Below, in pieces: positions 30,033-39,090 of a DNA stretch of 46,877 bases. The position numbers and the translations under genes were made by a program. The stretch comes from Candidatus Latescibacterota bacterium. GTDB taxonomy: Bacteria > Latescibacterota > UBA2968. Numbering within the stretch: position 1 is the stretch's first letter; every line of letters starts with the position of its first letter. Location of the stretch: NCBI GenBank assembly GCA_022821275.1, contig JAJEDY010000015.1:1-46877 (forward strand), read 5' to 3'. The notes beneath the pieces are model-generated. The model did no database searches. It was not told the DNA's origin and saw nothing but the letters and a program-made list of their open reading frames with translations.

Positions 30033-32936
30033 TCACGAAGAAAAAGAAATATCATTCTCCGTATGCCAGCAAGAAATATCATCATCCCCGCGAAAATTCT
30101 TACACCCCCAGAATGCACCATAGCGCCCCTTGCGCTGAACCATATCCGCGCCACACTTTGGACAAACAGGCATCCACGATTCACAATCGGGATCCAGACA
30201 TAATTTGAAGCGGCCAACGCGCTGCATCGGATTGCCACACGCTTGACATCCCCTCTCAGTATGATTGCACAACGGATAATTGCTACAACCGTAAAACGAC
30301 TTATCCTGTACGGCAACAAGCGTACCCGTCTTGCACTTCACACAGCGAATGCGCTCAAAAGACGCTTGTTCCAAACTGGTCTCAAAATCGTCCAGCGCCA
30401 ACGGATATTTATTCTTCAACAACTCGACCAAAAACTCAGAAGCATTCGTCATATCCCCAATCAAATACACCCGCTGTTTGGCGCGCGTCAGCGCGACATA
30501 AAACAAACGGCGCTCCTCCGAATATGGAAAAGGGTCTAACGCGGGCAAAAGCGCCTCGAGCAAAGAATGAGAAGTCTTCTGCGAAGGAAAACCGTACTGA
30601 CCGCGTTCAAGCCCCAACACCACCACATAATCCGCCTCCAAACCCTTCGCACCGTGAACGGTATTGCACGCAATAGACAAAGAGGGAAACCGCTTCCTCA
30701 ACATCATCATCTGCGTGTCATTGGGCAAGTTAAAACGAAACCTGCCCAACAAATAAACCGAACTACCCTCTTCTGCCCGCTCGGCGACATGTGCCAGCAC
30801 CTTATCCAGCCGATCATCAAAATCCGCCTCATCAGAAGATTGACGCTTCTTCTCGCGCAACAAAGAAACCGCGGGATGATTAACCATCGCATGTGTAGTC
30901 AACGACTTCTTAACCTGCGCCGGATTCTCAAGCACAAACAGAGATGCAACATCGCAAATACTATTATTAAACCGAAACGTCTTATCCAGGACCGTAATTT
31001 TAGTAGCCCCAAACCTCGCCTCAAAATCCGTCGTAAACCGAATATCACTACCCGTAAATCGATAAATCGACTGCCAATCATCCCCCACGCAAAACAGAGA
31101 ACACGCATCAACGGATTCTCTCAGCACCTTAACCAACCGCGCCCGTGGCTCGGAAATATCCTGAAACTCATCCACCAGAATGTACCGCCAGGGCGAAACA
31201 AAGCGACCACATTGCACATACGCGATTGCCTTGCCAATCATATCGTCAAAATCGATGTGCTCGTTCTCTTTCAAAAATGTTTCGTACCTCTCATAGATCG
31301 GCACCACAATTTTCAAAATCTGCTGCTGAACCAAACTCAGATCATCGCCCTGCACAATTTCCTCCCACGGTTGATCTGGACGGGGCAAATTGCTCTTATA
31401 CCGCCTCAACAAATCCGCGAGCAACGGCGTCAAATCCCTAATCGCACCAAACTCCCTCAGCGCGTCCAGCATCTCATCCGGCGAACGCGGATTAAATTGC
31501 ACCCCAGCCTCTGTTAATTTTTCCTGCAAGCCCGTCAACAAGCAACCTTCGGTATATTCGTAGTGAAAGGTCTCAATCAAGCGCGTCCCGTACTTCTCGT
31601 GAACCCCGCGCTTCCAGGACATCTCCTTGTGATATTTCGCGCGCGGGACATAAGGCGCCGTATTCCCATCGCGGTCTATACCCCAGTGCTCCAGATAAAT
31701 ACCGTAATCCGGAAGATAAAAATCGGGTTGGTATTGCCGATAATCCGGATCCCTCGTCTCATGCTCATAATCCGCTTCGTATTTATACACCACACCCAGC
31801 ATAAACAAACGATTGGCAATCCACAACTCGCCCAGACCCTTTACTGTCTCCCCCTGCAGCGAGCGAATCTCATTCGCAGAAATATATTCAAAGTACTCGC
31901 CCTGGGTTTTAAAATCAAAGGGATTGACCGCTTGATACCTGTAATACCCCAGATAATCCAGAACCCATTGTCTATAGCTCGGAATCTCAAGCAACGCCTC
32001 AAACCACCCATCGACATGCTTCTTCAGCAACGCGCCATCCTCTGCCAGAGATGAAATCGAAGGTTGCGCCTTTTCAACCGAAGCAATAATATCCTTACCC
32101 AACTTATGAAACGTACTCGCAACAACACCTCTTTCATCCACGCGCTCATTTAGTCGCTCCTGCATCTCTCTTGCCGCCTTATTCGCAAAAGCCAGCATGA
32201 GAATCTGATCGGGTCGCGCCTGCCCGCTCTCAACCAAAAACCCCGCGCGCCCCACCATCGCACTCGTCTTCCCAGTACCCGCGCCAGCCAGCACCAGATT
32301 ATTATCTTCATCTATCACACACGCATCGCGCTGACCCTCGGTCAGCGGATTATTCTCCACCCCATCAAAAAAGGTCGAAAACGCTTCTTTGAGACGACTC
32401 ACATATTGCGCGCGAAAATCTTCCACCTCTTGATCGCCCCAGTGCGCCATCTGCTGCACCAGCGTAAAATCAGCATCGCGATCCAAACTGCCGACCGCTG
32501 GCACCTTGCGAAATTGATCAATCATATCCCGCGCCATCGCTTTTATCTTCAACAAACGGGAACTACGCAAATAACCTTTATCCAGCAATCTATTAATCTC
32601 CCCGGCACACCGACGCACCTCCGACGCAAACTTCTGAGCCTCCTCCAACCAATACCAATAATCCTGCAACCAGTCGAAAAACCCATCCACCTCTGCCTTG
32701 CGCAACCCCTTCAACCGCTGCGCGCCGCGATCCGTCGGCAACACCAGCTCAAAAAACAGCCGCCCGCGACGCAATACATCTTCTCGTGTCAAATTTTCAG
32801 AGCTTATGGCAAAGCGTTCACCCCCAGCCCTCTCCAAAATCAGCCCATCGGATGAAATTAAAATCGTTGCCGTCCGCACGCCCAAAAGACGCATCATCCA
32901 ATGCGGGGTAATACTTCTGTTTTCAAGTATATCCAT
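30033..32936 (-). CDS. UvrD/HelD-like superfamily 1 helicase with inserted nuclease-like segment and C-terminal zinc ribbons
   Basis: It has 967 residues. A non-helicase N-terminal region (1-195) precedes the SF1 helicase core. Walker A is AGAGTGKT with Lys223, Walker B is ILVDEFQDIS, CVGDDWQSIYRFTGSD is motif III/IV-like, and VHGAKGLEADYVVVLGL is motif V. Between motifs I and II lies a segment with YQPDFYLPDYGIYLEHWGID, resembling the D-x(n)-E-x-(K) core of restriction-like nucleases but with Trp where Lys is expected. The C-terminus carries topoisomerase I-type zinc fingers (CVKCKTG...CSNYPLC, CQACG, CPKCG...CKNF). The closest named relative is DNA helicase IV (HelD), which is shorter. It is likely a repair or defence helicase. 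No ribosome site is visible. Confidence 0.88.
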   Translation of the reverse strand: MDILENRSITPHWMMRLLGVRTATILISSDGLILERAGGERFAISSENLTREDVLRRGRLFFELVLPTDRGAQRLKGLRKAEVDGFFDWLQDYWYWLEEAQKFASEVRRCAGEINRLLDKGYLRSSRLLKIKAMARDMIDQFRKVPAVGSLDRDADFTLVQQMAHWGDQEVEDFRAQYVSRLKEAFSTFFDGVENNPLTEGQRDACVIDEDNNLVLAGAGTGKTSAMVGRAGFLVESGQARPDQILMLAFANKAAREMQERLNERVDERGVVASTFHKLGKDIIASVEKAQPSISSLAEDGALLKKHVDGWFEALLEIPSYRQWVLDYLGYYRYQAVNPFDFKTQGEYFEYISANEIRSLQGETVKGLGELWIANRLFMLGVVYKYEADYEHETRDPDYRQYQPDFYLPDYGIYLEHWGIDRDGNTAPYVPRAKYHKEMSWKRGVHEKYGTRLIETFHYEYTEGCLLTGLQEKLTEAGVQFNPRSPDEMLDALREFGAIRDLTPLLADLLRRYKSNLPRPDQPWEEIVQGDDLSLVQQQILKIVVPIYERYETFLKENEHIDFDDMIGKAIAYVQCGRFVSPWRYILVDEFQDISEPRARLVKVLRESVDACSLFCVGDDWQSIYRFTGSDIRFTTDFEARFGATKITVLDKTFRFNNSICDVASLFVLENPAQVKKSLTTHAMVNHPAVSLLREKKRQSSDEADFDDRLDKVLAHVAERAEEGSSVYLLGRFRFNLPNDTQMMMLRKRFPSLSIACNTVHGAKGLEADYVVVLGLERGQYGFPSQKTSHSLLEALLPALDPFPYSEERRLFYVALTRAKQRVYLIGDMTNASEFLVELLKNKYPLALDDFETSLEQASFERIRCVKCKTGTLVAVQDKSFYGCSNYPLCNHTERGCQACGNPMQRVGRFKLCLDPDCESWMPVCPKCGADMVQRKGRYGAFWGCKNFRGDDDISCWHTENDISFSS

Positions 32937-32945
32937 TCAGCAATT

Positions 32946-32978
32946 CTCAAAAAAGAAAAGCCTCCTCAATCAGGAGAC
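32946..32978 (-). terminator. Terminator after the ClpP gene
   Basis: On the minus strand a GTCTCCTGATTGAGGAGGC stem-loop (one mismatch) is followed by TTTTCTTTTTT. It ends about 10 bases before the helicase start codon and should stop clpP transcripts. A T run on the other side could make it bidirectional. Confidence 0.6.
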
Positions 32979-32989
32979 TTTTTAAAAGC

Positions 32990-33015
32990 GGGCGACCACG
33001 GGGGGTCGCCCCTAC
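32990..33015. repeat. Palindromic repeat GGGCGACC...GGTCGCCCCTAC
   Basis: This unit has arms GGGCGACC and GGTCGCCC and lies between the helicase and ClpP genes. Confidence 0.65.
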
Positions 33016-33100
33016 AAATCGGATTCACAATATCACCGTAGGGAACAGGCCTTGTGCCATCCTGCACGCACAGCCCAACCAGTCCCCAGCCCCCATCCCC

Positions 33101-33712
33101 TCAAACGTCTATCTCATCAAACCCATTCACAACCCGGCTGATCAACCCGTATTCCACAGCCTCATCGGGACTCATCCAATAATCTCGATCCGTATCTTCC
33201 TCAATCTTTTCAATCGGCTGACCGGTCTCATCGGCATACATCTCGTTAATCTTCTTCTTAATCTTCACAACCTCCTCAGCCGTGCGCCGCACATCTTCTG
33301 CCACCCCTTGAAACCGCATCGAAGGCTGATGAATCATAAGACGCGAATTTGGCAACGCCAGCCGATCTTCCTTATCTGCCGCCATCATAATCACCGTCGC
33401 TGCACTGGCTGACAGCCCCGCACTGATTATCTTTACTCTGGGACGGATAAATCGGATCATATCGTAAATCGCAAACCCATCGTACACACTGCCGCCGGGC
33501 GAATTGATAAAAATTTTAATTGTTTTTTCCGAATCTTGATGATCCAAAAACAGCAACTGAGCCGTCACCTTAGCCGTCAACTTGTGATCCACGGGATCGG
33601 AAATCAAAATCGTACGCGCATCTATCAACCCCTTGTTCAAAATACCGTTTCTCGACGCGCTATCTTCCTCTTTTTCCTCATCTTCGAGGATCAAATCGTC
33701 CTCACAAATCAT
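33101..33712 (-). CDS. ClpP-family serine protease
   Basis: A self-compartmentalising protease subunit that would work with a Clp ATPase. The catalytic triad is recognisable: Ser in the GLSASAAT loop (where canonical ClpP has GxxASM), His in LMIHQPS, and Asp in EEDTDRDYWMSPDEAVEYGLI. FINSPGGSVYDG is conserved. It differs from housekeeping ClpP in its acidic N-terminus (about residues 3-18, EDDLILEDEEKEED), which replaces the usual axial loop, and in the SAGLSASAATVIMMAAD region. It may be a second, specialised ClpP. GGAGG precedes the ATG. Confidence 0.88.
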   Translation of the reverse strand: MICEDDLILEDEEKEEDSASRNGILNKGLIDARTILISDPVDHKLTAKVTAQLLFLDHQDSEKTIKIFINSPGGSVYDGFAIYDMIRFIRPRVKIISAGLSASAATVIMMAADKEDRLALPNSRLMIHQPSMRFQGVAEDVRRTAEEVVKIKKKINEMYADETGQPIEKIEEDTDRDYWMSPDEAVEYGLISRVVNGFDEIDV

Positions 33713-33764
33713 TCAGTCCTCCAAAAAATAAAGACACACAAAAAGTTAAAAACAACCCCCATTC

Positions 33765-33830
33765 TGGACGCCTGCTTAAGACATGCAGGCGTGACCCCGT
33801 ATAGAGTCACTACGGGGCCGCGATCCAATT
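33765..33830. repeat. Double hairpin element upstream of clpP
   Basis: CGCCTGC...GCAGGCG and CCCCGTA...TACGGGG form two adjacent stems, followed by gccgcgatcc. The latter is similar to the edge of the GGATCGCGGC repeats in inverse orientation. It may be another composite of the repeat families in this window. Confidence 0.5.
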
Positions 33831-33888
33831 TATCCCATATCCCCATTTGAGTCAAGAGCCTTGCCACTAATTTTTTATCTTCAAACGC

Positions 33889-36800
33889 CTAATCCACCCT
33901 CACCAACTTCACCTCCACGCCCTTGCCATCCTGACAGATAAACGCCACAACCGTCTGATCCTCCCGCTCCTCTACAACCTCTACCAGATCATAGGACTGG
34001 TCCAAACGCCATTTCCCGCGCACTGTCACCTCAACCTTACGAGGCATACTCGCCTGATTGACAACCAACGTACCATCCTGACGGTGCGGATCCTGAATCT
34101 CCCAGTTCCACCCATAATCCGGATCAGCCACCGAAACCAATAACCCGTTACCCGCTTCTCGAGTCATCACCAAACTCGGCAAAGACACAGCCTCAACAGG
34201 TCCATCCACTGGCCTCGCATCCGTATCAAACAGCGCGTAACCCGTCGTCTTCATCCCCCGATGATGCACAATATGTGCCTGACCATCTCGCTGCCACACA
34301 TCGTATTCCGGTGCATTGGCAAATGCACTTACTCTATCCGGAGATCTCTGAACCAGCACGGCATAGTGATATGACGCACCCTGGGGCATAGGACCGTGAT
34401 CCAGATACGCCAATTCAAAAGCTCCTGTACCACCGCTATCCCTGCCATAATTTTTAGAAACCTGCACCTGTCGCTGCACGCGCAACTCGCCCCCATCTGG
34501 AATCACATACCCATTACCCCGTGAATCCATCAGCCATGCCATCTGCCCCGTCGTCCCCGAAAACGCGTAGGGAATCCCACGCACACCCTCCCCATTCACC
34601 CCCGTCGGACGATCCTCAGAAATAGCCGCCTGAAACAGCGGCGTCACCGTCGCATGCCCACCATCATCATTCTCTATACCAGACCCCAGACAGACCAGCA
34701 CATCATCAAAACAAAACACCGTCTTAACCGCCCGAAAACTCGTATTGAACCTCGTATCGTGCAACTTCAGCGCGAACACACCGTCTCGTCCCTCTATATT
34801 CACCCCACCCACAAACGTCTCATCCGAAAAATTGCGATCGCGCCCCTCGTGTTTGAGTTGCTCATGACTCAGGCGAATCGCCGTCGTACCGGGCCACATA
34901 CTCCAGTCCCACCCATCTCGAACAATCCCACTCGCCTCACGGCCAACAGGATCACCACTCGCGTAAACCAACATCGAACCATAGCTCAAATAACGACCGA
35001 GCGGATTATTCCTCCCCGACGACTCGTAATCCCACACATATTTACCCCACCCCTTCATACTCACCATCCACTCCCCTCGCCGATGAATGGACAACGCGCC
35101 ATAAGGCAGCGTCCAGTGCCCCGAAGGTGGAGCAGCAGATGGGTGTCCCGCCCCTGCAAAATTCGCCATCATCTGCATCGCACCCGGCGTATGCAAATAC
35201 ATCAGCCGCACCGATACCCGCTCAAACAAATCCTCTATCAGCAACTGCGAATCCGGTTTCCAAAGCTGCATAAACGCACCCGACAATTCCGCATCCACCG
35301 GATCATAACCCAAAGCCACATACATATACGCCGGCAACAGCTTGGTCGCCACCGCAGTATTCCGCGGAAAACGACCATTAACAGCCATTGAAATATCATA
35401 CGTATTCGCCATAATCCTGGACGTCAACAGCGACCGCTTCAAATTATCGCGCTTATCATCTGCAACTGCAAAAGGCGTATCGTGCAACAAATACACCAGA
35501 ATAGAAGCCACATGGAACGCATTTGGCGCATACCCACTCGCATAAATACCCCGATGGTGAAAACCCACAAAATCCGGCTTAATCGTATCCAGCCATCCGG
35601 GCGCAATAGATAGCGCATTATTCAGCCATACAATATAGCGACGCATATTCGCCACCTTCTCAGGCGTATCCTCCATCATCAAAATGCACAACAACCGATA
35701 CATCGCCACCGAACGTATAAAATCCGCATTTGCCCCCGGCACCTGCGGATCCTCGTACAATTCGCCAAACATACTGAACCATTTCAGCGTCGCCAATTCT
35801 CGTTCCAACATCCCTCTGCTCTGCAAAACACCCCGCATCAAATACACCGCATGGGCATAGCCAGCAACCCGCAAAAACTCGTGATGCATCGCCCCAACAC
35901 CACTGCCATCTGCCCATCCCTGATCGTGCAAATAATCAAAAACATCTATCACCCGATCTTTCGCCGCCTCATTACCATTCAACCGATAATCCAGCACCAG
36001 ACGCAACAAAACTCCCTGAAAAACACTCTGAAAAAGGGGCGTATAGGGCGACAACTCGGCAAACAGAGGCCGTCCTAAAATGCGATCATCTTCGCGCCGA
36101 ATCTCGTAATCCGCCAGACTGCGATACCCGCGCCTTATGTAATCTTTAAGCGCATTGAGCCGAATCCTCACAGGCTCCCGCTGATCATCCTTCACCCCAT
36201 CGCCCAGAACCCACGCCTCATATCGCCGGGCAATCGTCTCAAAAGCCTCGCGTTCTTCATCCGTGATCTTTGGAGGAAGAGTCCCGGACAAAGTATTCAG
36301 ACGCCACCGGTATTCGCGGCTCCTATCTGCTCTATTCGCATTGACAAATGGAACCTGCGCATCGGGAGATCGCCTGGGATGAATCCTCTCCACCAACTCC
36401 ACCAGATCCAGATAAACAGCCCCACTATTCGACGCACGGACTTCAAACGCCGTCACACGCCCACTTCTCGCCCCCTCATAAGACCTGTTCCGCGCATCCT
36501 CCCGCAAATGGATCCACATCGCCCGCCAGCCCGTAAAATTCAAACCAAACTCAAATTGATAACGCGGATTATTTGCTGCCAACTCAGACTCTGTCCCAAA
36601 CCCAAACGTCAGCACCTCATCGAGAGCCTCCTCGTTGTACACCCACGCCCGAAAACCATTCAATCCCTTATTGCGTCCCGGCGCAGGATCCGTAAACAAA
36701 AGCCGTCCATGATTCTCCCATGACCACTTCAGAGATTGCTGTCCCCCTTTATAACGCCTCGTCGAAAGCGCAACCTCGCTGCCCGCATCTGCCCGATAGG

Positions 36801-36894
36801 TCTCACCCATCTCCTCAAAATCATAGCGCCAGGGCATATCCTGTGCCATCGCCGCACTGGACAGGCTAAGAGAAAAAATAACGATCCATTTCAT
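33889..36894 (-). CDS. Polysaccharide lyase family 8 protein (chondroitin sulfate ABC lyase-like)
   Basis: It is predicted to cleave chondroitin or dermatan sulfate, or a similar uronate polysaccharide, by beta-elimination outside the cytoplasm. The ATG at 36894 has GAGGAG upstream and gives a signal peptide (MKWIVIFSLSLSSAAMA); the longer frame to 37047 has no support. The remaining 983 residues follow the order of Proteus chondroitinase ABC: N-terminal jelly-roll (about 20-170), alpha/alpha toroid (about 210-570), beta-sandwich domains (about 590-1000). Proposed catalytic residues are His447 and Tyr455 in FHHRGIYASGY, Arg508 or Arg511 in NGRFPRN, and Glu624 in YESSGRNN. The H-to-Y spacing is one residue longer than in Proteus. 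It is about 100 bp downstream of the MFS gene, with a repeat between. Confidence 0.85.
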   Translation of the reverse strand: MKWIVIFSLSLSSAAMAQDMPWRYDFEEMGETYRADAGSEVALSTRRYKGGQQSLKWSWENHGRLLFTDPAPGRNKGLNGFRAWVYNEEALDEVLTFGFGTESELAANNPRYQFEFGLNFTGWRAMWIHLREDARNRSYEGARSGRVTAFEVRASNSGAVYLDLVELVERIHPRRSPDAQVPFVNANRADRSREYRWRLNTLSGTLPPKITDEEREAFETIARRYEAWVLGDGVKDDQREPVRIRLNALKDYIRRGYRSLADYEIRREDDRILGRPLFAELSPYTPLFQSVFQGVLLRLVLDYRLNGNEAAKDRVIDVFDYLHDQGWADGSGVGAMHHEFLRVAGYAHAVYLMRGVLQSRGMLERELATLKWFSMFGELYEDPQVPGANADFIRSVAMYRLLCILMMEDTPEKVANMRRYIVWLNNALSIAPGWLDTIKPDFVGFHHRGIYASGYAPNAFHVASILVYLLHDTPFAVADDKRDNLKRSLLTSRIMANTYDISMAVNGRFPRNTAVATKLLPAYMYVALGYDPVDAELSGAFMQLWKPDSQLLIEDLFERVSVRLMYLHTPGAMQMMANFAGAGHPSAAPPSGHWTLPYGALSIHRRGEWMVSMKGWGKYVWDYESSGRNNPLGRYLSYGSMLVYASGDPVGREASGIVRDGWDWSMWPGTTAIRLSHEQLKHEGRDRNFSDETFVGGVNIEGRDGVFALKLHDTRFNTSFRAVKTVFCFDDVLVCLGSGIENDDGGHATVTPLFQAAISEDRPTGVNGEGVRGIPYAFSGTTGQMAWLMDSRGNGYVIPDGGELRVQRQVQVSKNYGRDSGGTGAFELAYLDHGPMPQGASYHYAVLVQRSPDRVSAFANAPEYDVWQRDGQAHIVHHRGMKTTGYALFDTDARPVDGPVEAVSLPSLVMTREAGNGLLVSVADPDYGWNWEIQDPHRQDGTLVVNQASMPRKVEVTVRGKWRLDQSYDLVEVVEEREDQTVVAFICQDGKGVEVKLVRVD

Positions 36895-36920
36895 ACGCAC
36901 TCCTCTAATACTATTTGAGA

Positions 36921-36978
36921 CTGGATCGCGGCTAAAGCATGCCCCTATGTGGTTTAAGCAGGGACATGCCGCGATGAC
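36921..36978. repeat. CTGGATCGCGGC...GCCGCGATGAC repeat, third clear copy
   Basis: It starts ctggatcgcggct and ends catgccgcgatgac. Like the copy at 19175, it has a nested CCCCT...AGGG pair and the shared ttaagcaggga segment. It separates the lyase gene from the transporter gene upstream. Confidence 0.65.
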
Positions 36979-36995
36979 AACCAAAATCTTCTGAA

Positions 36996-38261
36996 TTATT
37001 GGCCTAATACCGGCGCATCCTCTGGCCTGGGGATATTCACAAACCATGCAAAAATAGCCACCAGCAACACCGCTGGCGCCAGCGCGTAAAACGCGGGTGT
37101 ATAAGACCCCGCAGAGCTAAAAATGGACTCAATAAACCACGGACCCGTCGCAGAAGCCAAAACCGCAAACACCTGTGCCGCCCCCTGAATCTTACCCAAA
37201 TGAAGACGGCCAAAAATATCTGCCCATGCCGTAAAAAAAATCACCGAAACCACACCGCCGGAAAAACCGAGCAACCCCGCATGTATCAGCGTTTGCCCCG
37301 GCGTCTTAAGCTGCGGAAACGCGAGCAAATAAACGCCAACCGCCAGCATCGCAACCGTCATCAGCCTGCCCAAAGACCATCGGCGCGCCGCCCAACCCGC
37401 TGTAAAATTTCCCAACAAACCCGTCGCCATAAACACCGCCATCGCATATTGAAACACCGTCTCATCAAACCCCAACTCCCCCAATATAGACTGATTGAAC
37501 AGCATCACCCCCGCAATAACCAGATTGTAGAGCGCACTACCAATAGCAAAAACATAAAAAGCCGGTGTCATCAACGCCTGTACGAGCGTAAACCCAATCA
37601 CCGGCTCTTGCGACTCATCATCTTTCACAACCTCGGTATCCAGCCCAACCGCCTCCGGATCGCGACGAACAAATAGCAGACACAAACCAGATAGAATCAT
37701 CAGAATCCACCCCAACCCCGACCACATAACCCGCCAACCCTGCGTGAGTACAACATCGCCAGCAACAACAATAGCGACCGCAAAACCCAGACTCATAAGC
37801 ACGGCAAAGATACCCATCGCAACACTCAACCGCCGCACAAACCACTTGCCAACCATCGTCAAACTAACCACAGACAACGCGCTCTGCCCCACACCCCGCA
37901 TCAAAACCAGCAAAAAAAGCAAAAAACCAGCACCTGTCATCTGGCTAAAACCCAGAACCACCGCACTCAGAACAAATAGCACCCCTGTCACAACAACGCG
38001 AACCCCAAAGCGATCAATCGCCAAACCGCAGACCAAATTGAACAACGCTCCCAAAATCGTCGCCCAAAAATTCTTCTCGGCAAAATCGAGCCGGGAAATA
38101 CCCAGATCCGCGATCAAAGGCTCTGTAATCAAACCAATACCAACACTCCTGCCCGGCAGCGTCGCCACCATCGCAACCGCCGCAAAAATCAGAACCACCC
38201 AGCCGTAATAAAACGGCACGCGCGCGGGCAGCGCATTGCCAAAAACAGTTTTGGAGTTCAT
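36996..38261 (-). CDS. MFS transporter
   Basis: This inner-membrane major facilitator protein has 12 predicted helices. It shows the cytoplasmic loop motif GLAIDRFGVRVVV (G..xDRxGxR, motif A) between helices 2 and 3 and a second-half counterpart GWAARRWSLGRLM. It resembles oxalate/formate antiporter-like (monocarboxylate porter) MFS members. The ATG at 38261 overlaps the stop of the isomerase gene (ATGA). In this locus it is the natural candidate for uptake of the sugar or uronate released by the lyase and sulfatase (inference). Confidence 0.88.
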   Translation of the reverse strand: MNSKTVFGNALPARVPFYYGWVVLIFAAVAMVATLPGRSVGIGLITEPLIADLGISRLDFAEKNFWATILGALFNLVCGLAIDRFGVRVVVTGVLFVLSAVVLGFSQMTGAGFLLFLLVLMRGVGQSALSVVSLTMVGKWFVRRLSVAMGIFAVLMSLGFAVAIVVAGDVVLTQGWRVMWSGLGWILMILSGLCLLFVRRDPEAVGLDTEVVKDDESQEPVIGFTLVQALMTPAFYVFAIGSALYNLVIAGVMLFNQSILGELGFDETVFQYAMAVFMATGLLGNFTAGWAARRWSLGRLMTVAMLAVGVYLLAFPQLKTPGQTLIHAGLLGFSGGVVSVIFFTAWADIFGRLHLGKIQGAAQVFAVLASATGPWFIESIFSSAGSYTPAFYALAPAVLLVAIFAWFVNIPRPEDAPVLGQ

Positions 38262-39079
38262 TCCACACACGCCTTGAGCTTTGCCAACCCCTCTTCTGCG
38301 ACCACAACAGAACCCTTTGCCCAATAACTCGGATTAAACAACTCCAGAGACAACATTCCCTCATACCCCACATTTTCAAACCCCGCCACAATCTCTGCCC
38401 AGGGCGCCAACCCATCCCCCGGATAAACCCGATCCGCATCTGTTATGGTATCCCTCTCAGGCGAAGCCGGATAATCATTCACATGCACCAACCCCAACTT
38501 GCCCGGACCCAGATGCTCCAGCCCGTGAAAATGTCCACTCCCTTTGTACATATGATACACATCCGCCAGCAGCACTGTATCGGGCTGCCCACATTCAGCC
38601 GCCACCAGCAAAGCCTCGCCCAGCGTACCCAGCGTCTGTGCAATACCCCAGAACTCCAGCAAAGGCTTCGCCCGAAACCCGGCAACCTCATCAACCAACT
38701 CACCGTAGCGACGCGCCACAGAAAACAAATCCACATCCCGGTCTCGAATCCCAAAAGGCGGAGCCGCGACATACGTGCAATTGAGCGCATCGGCCATCTC
38801 AAAACAGCGACGCGCTTCCTCAAGCCCCTTTGCCCGCTCCTCATCCTCAGGCACCGACCACTCAAAAAACGCGATCAAATTGACAATCTGAATCCCCCGA
38901 TCCGCTGCCTTATCGCGTATCTCAACCAGCGAACCACCCCCCGCAACCCACTCGTCAATTTCTGCCACCCACGGCTCAATCCCCTCATAACCCGCATCCG
39001 CCGCAATATCGATGGCATCGACCACAGAAACACCCTCATTGCGAATCGTGCTCGTATTCAAACAATACGAAAAACCCAT
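38258..39079 (-). CDS. Sugar phosphate isomerase/epimerase (xylose isomerase-like TIM barrel)
   Basis: About 273 residues in the AP endonuclease 2/xylose isomerase-like barrel. YEGIEPWVAEIDEW gives the first Glu, and LLEFWG, VLLADVYHMYKGSG and LGLVHVNDYPA give the metal-ligand strands with Glu, Asp, His and Asp. The family interconverts ketoses or inosose-type compounds. The frame opens at a TTG (39094), but AGGAG then lies just after it, so the ATG at 39079 is preferred. It sits 11 bp after the sulfatase gene and overlaps the MFS gene by 4 bp. Confidence 0.88.
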   Translation of the reverse strand: MGFSYCLNTSTIRNEGVSVVDAIDIAADAGYEGIEPWVAEIDEWVAGGGSLVEIRDKAADRGIQIVNLIAFFEWSVPEDEERAKGLEEARRCFEMADALNCTYVAAPPFGIRDRDVDLFSVARRYGELVDEVAGFRAKPLLEFWGIAQTLGTLGEALLVAAECGQPDTVLLADVYHMYKGSGHFHGLEHLGPGKLGLVHVNDYPASPERDTITDADRVYPGDGLAPWAEIVAGFENVGYEGMLSLELFNPSYWAKGSVVVAEEGLAKLKACVE

Positions 39080-39090
39080 TTTTATTCTCC

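Noticed and set aside
30567-31517. Plus-strand open frame of 316 codons inside the helicase gene
   Set aside because: It is a shadow of the minus-strand helicase; the peptide is Arg/His/Gln-rich without recognisable motifs.
34654-35391. Plus-strand open frame of 245 codons within the PL8 lyase gene
   Set aside because: Antisense to the lyase catalytic domain; no motif, basic low-complexity-like composition.
36895-37047. Longer N-terminus of the PL8 lyase
   Set aside because: The extension runs through a repeat and the end of the MFS gene and has no ribosome site, while the ATG at 36894 has GAGGAG and a signal peptide.
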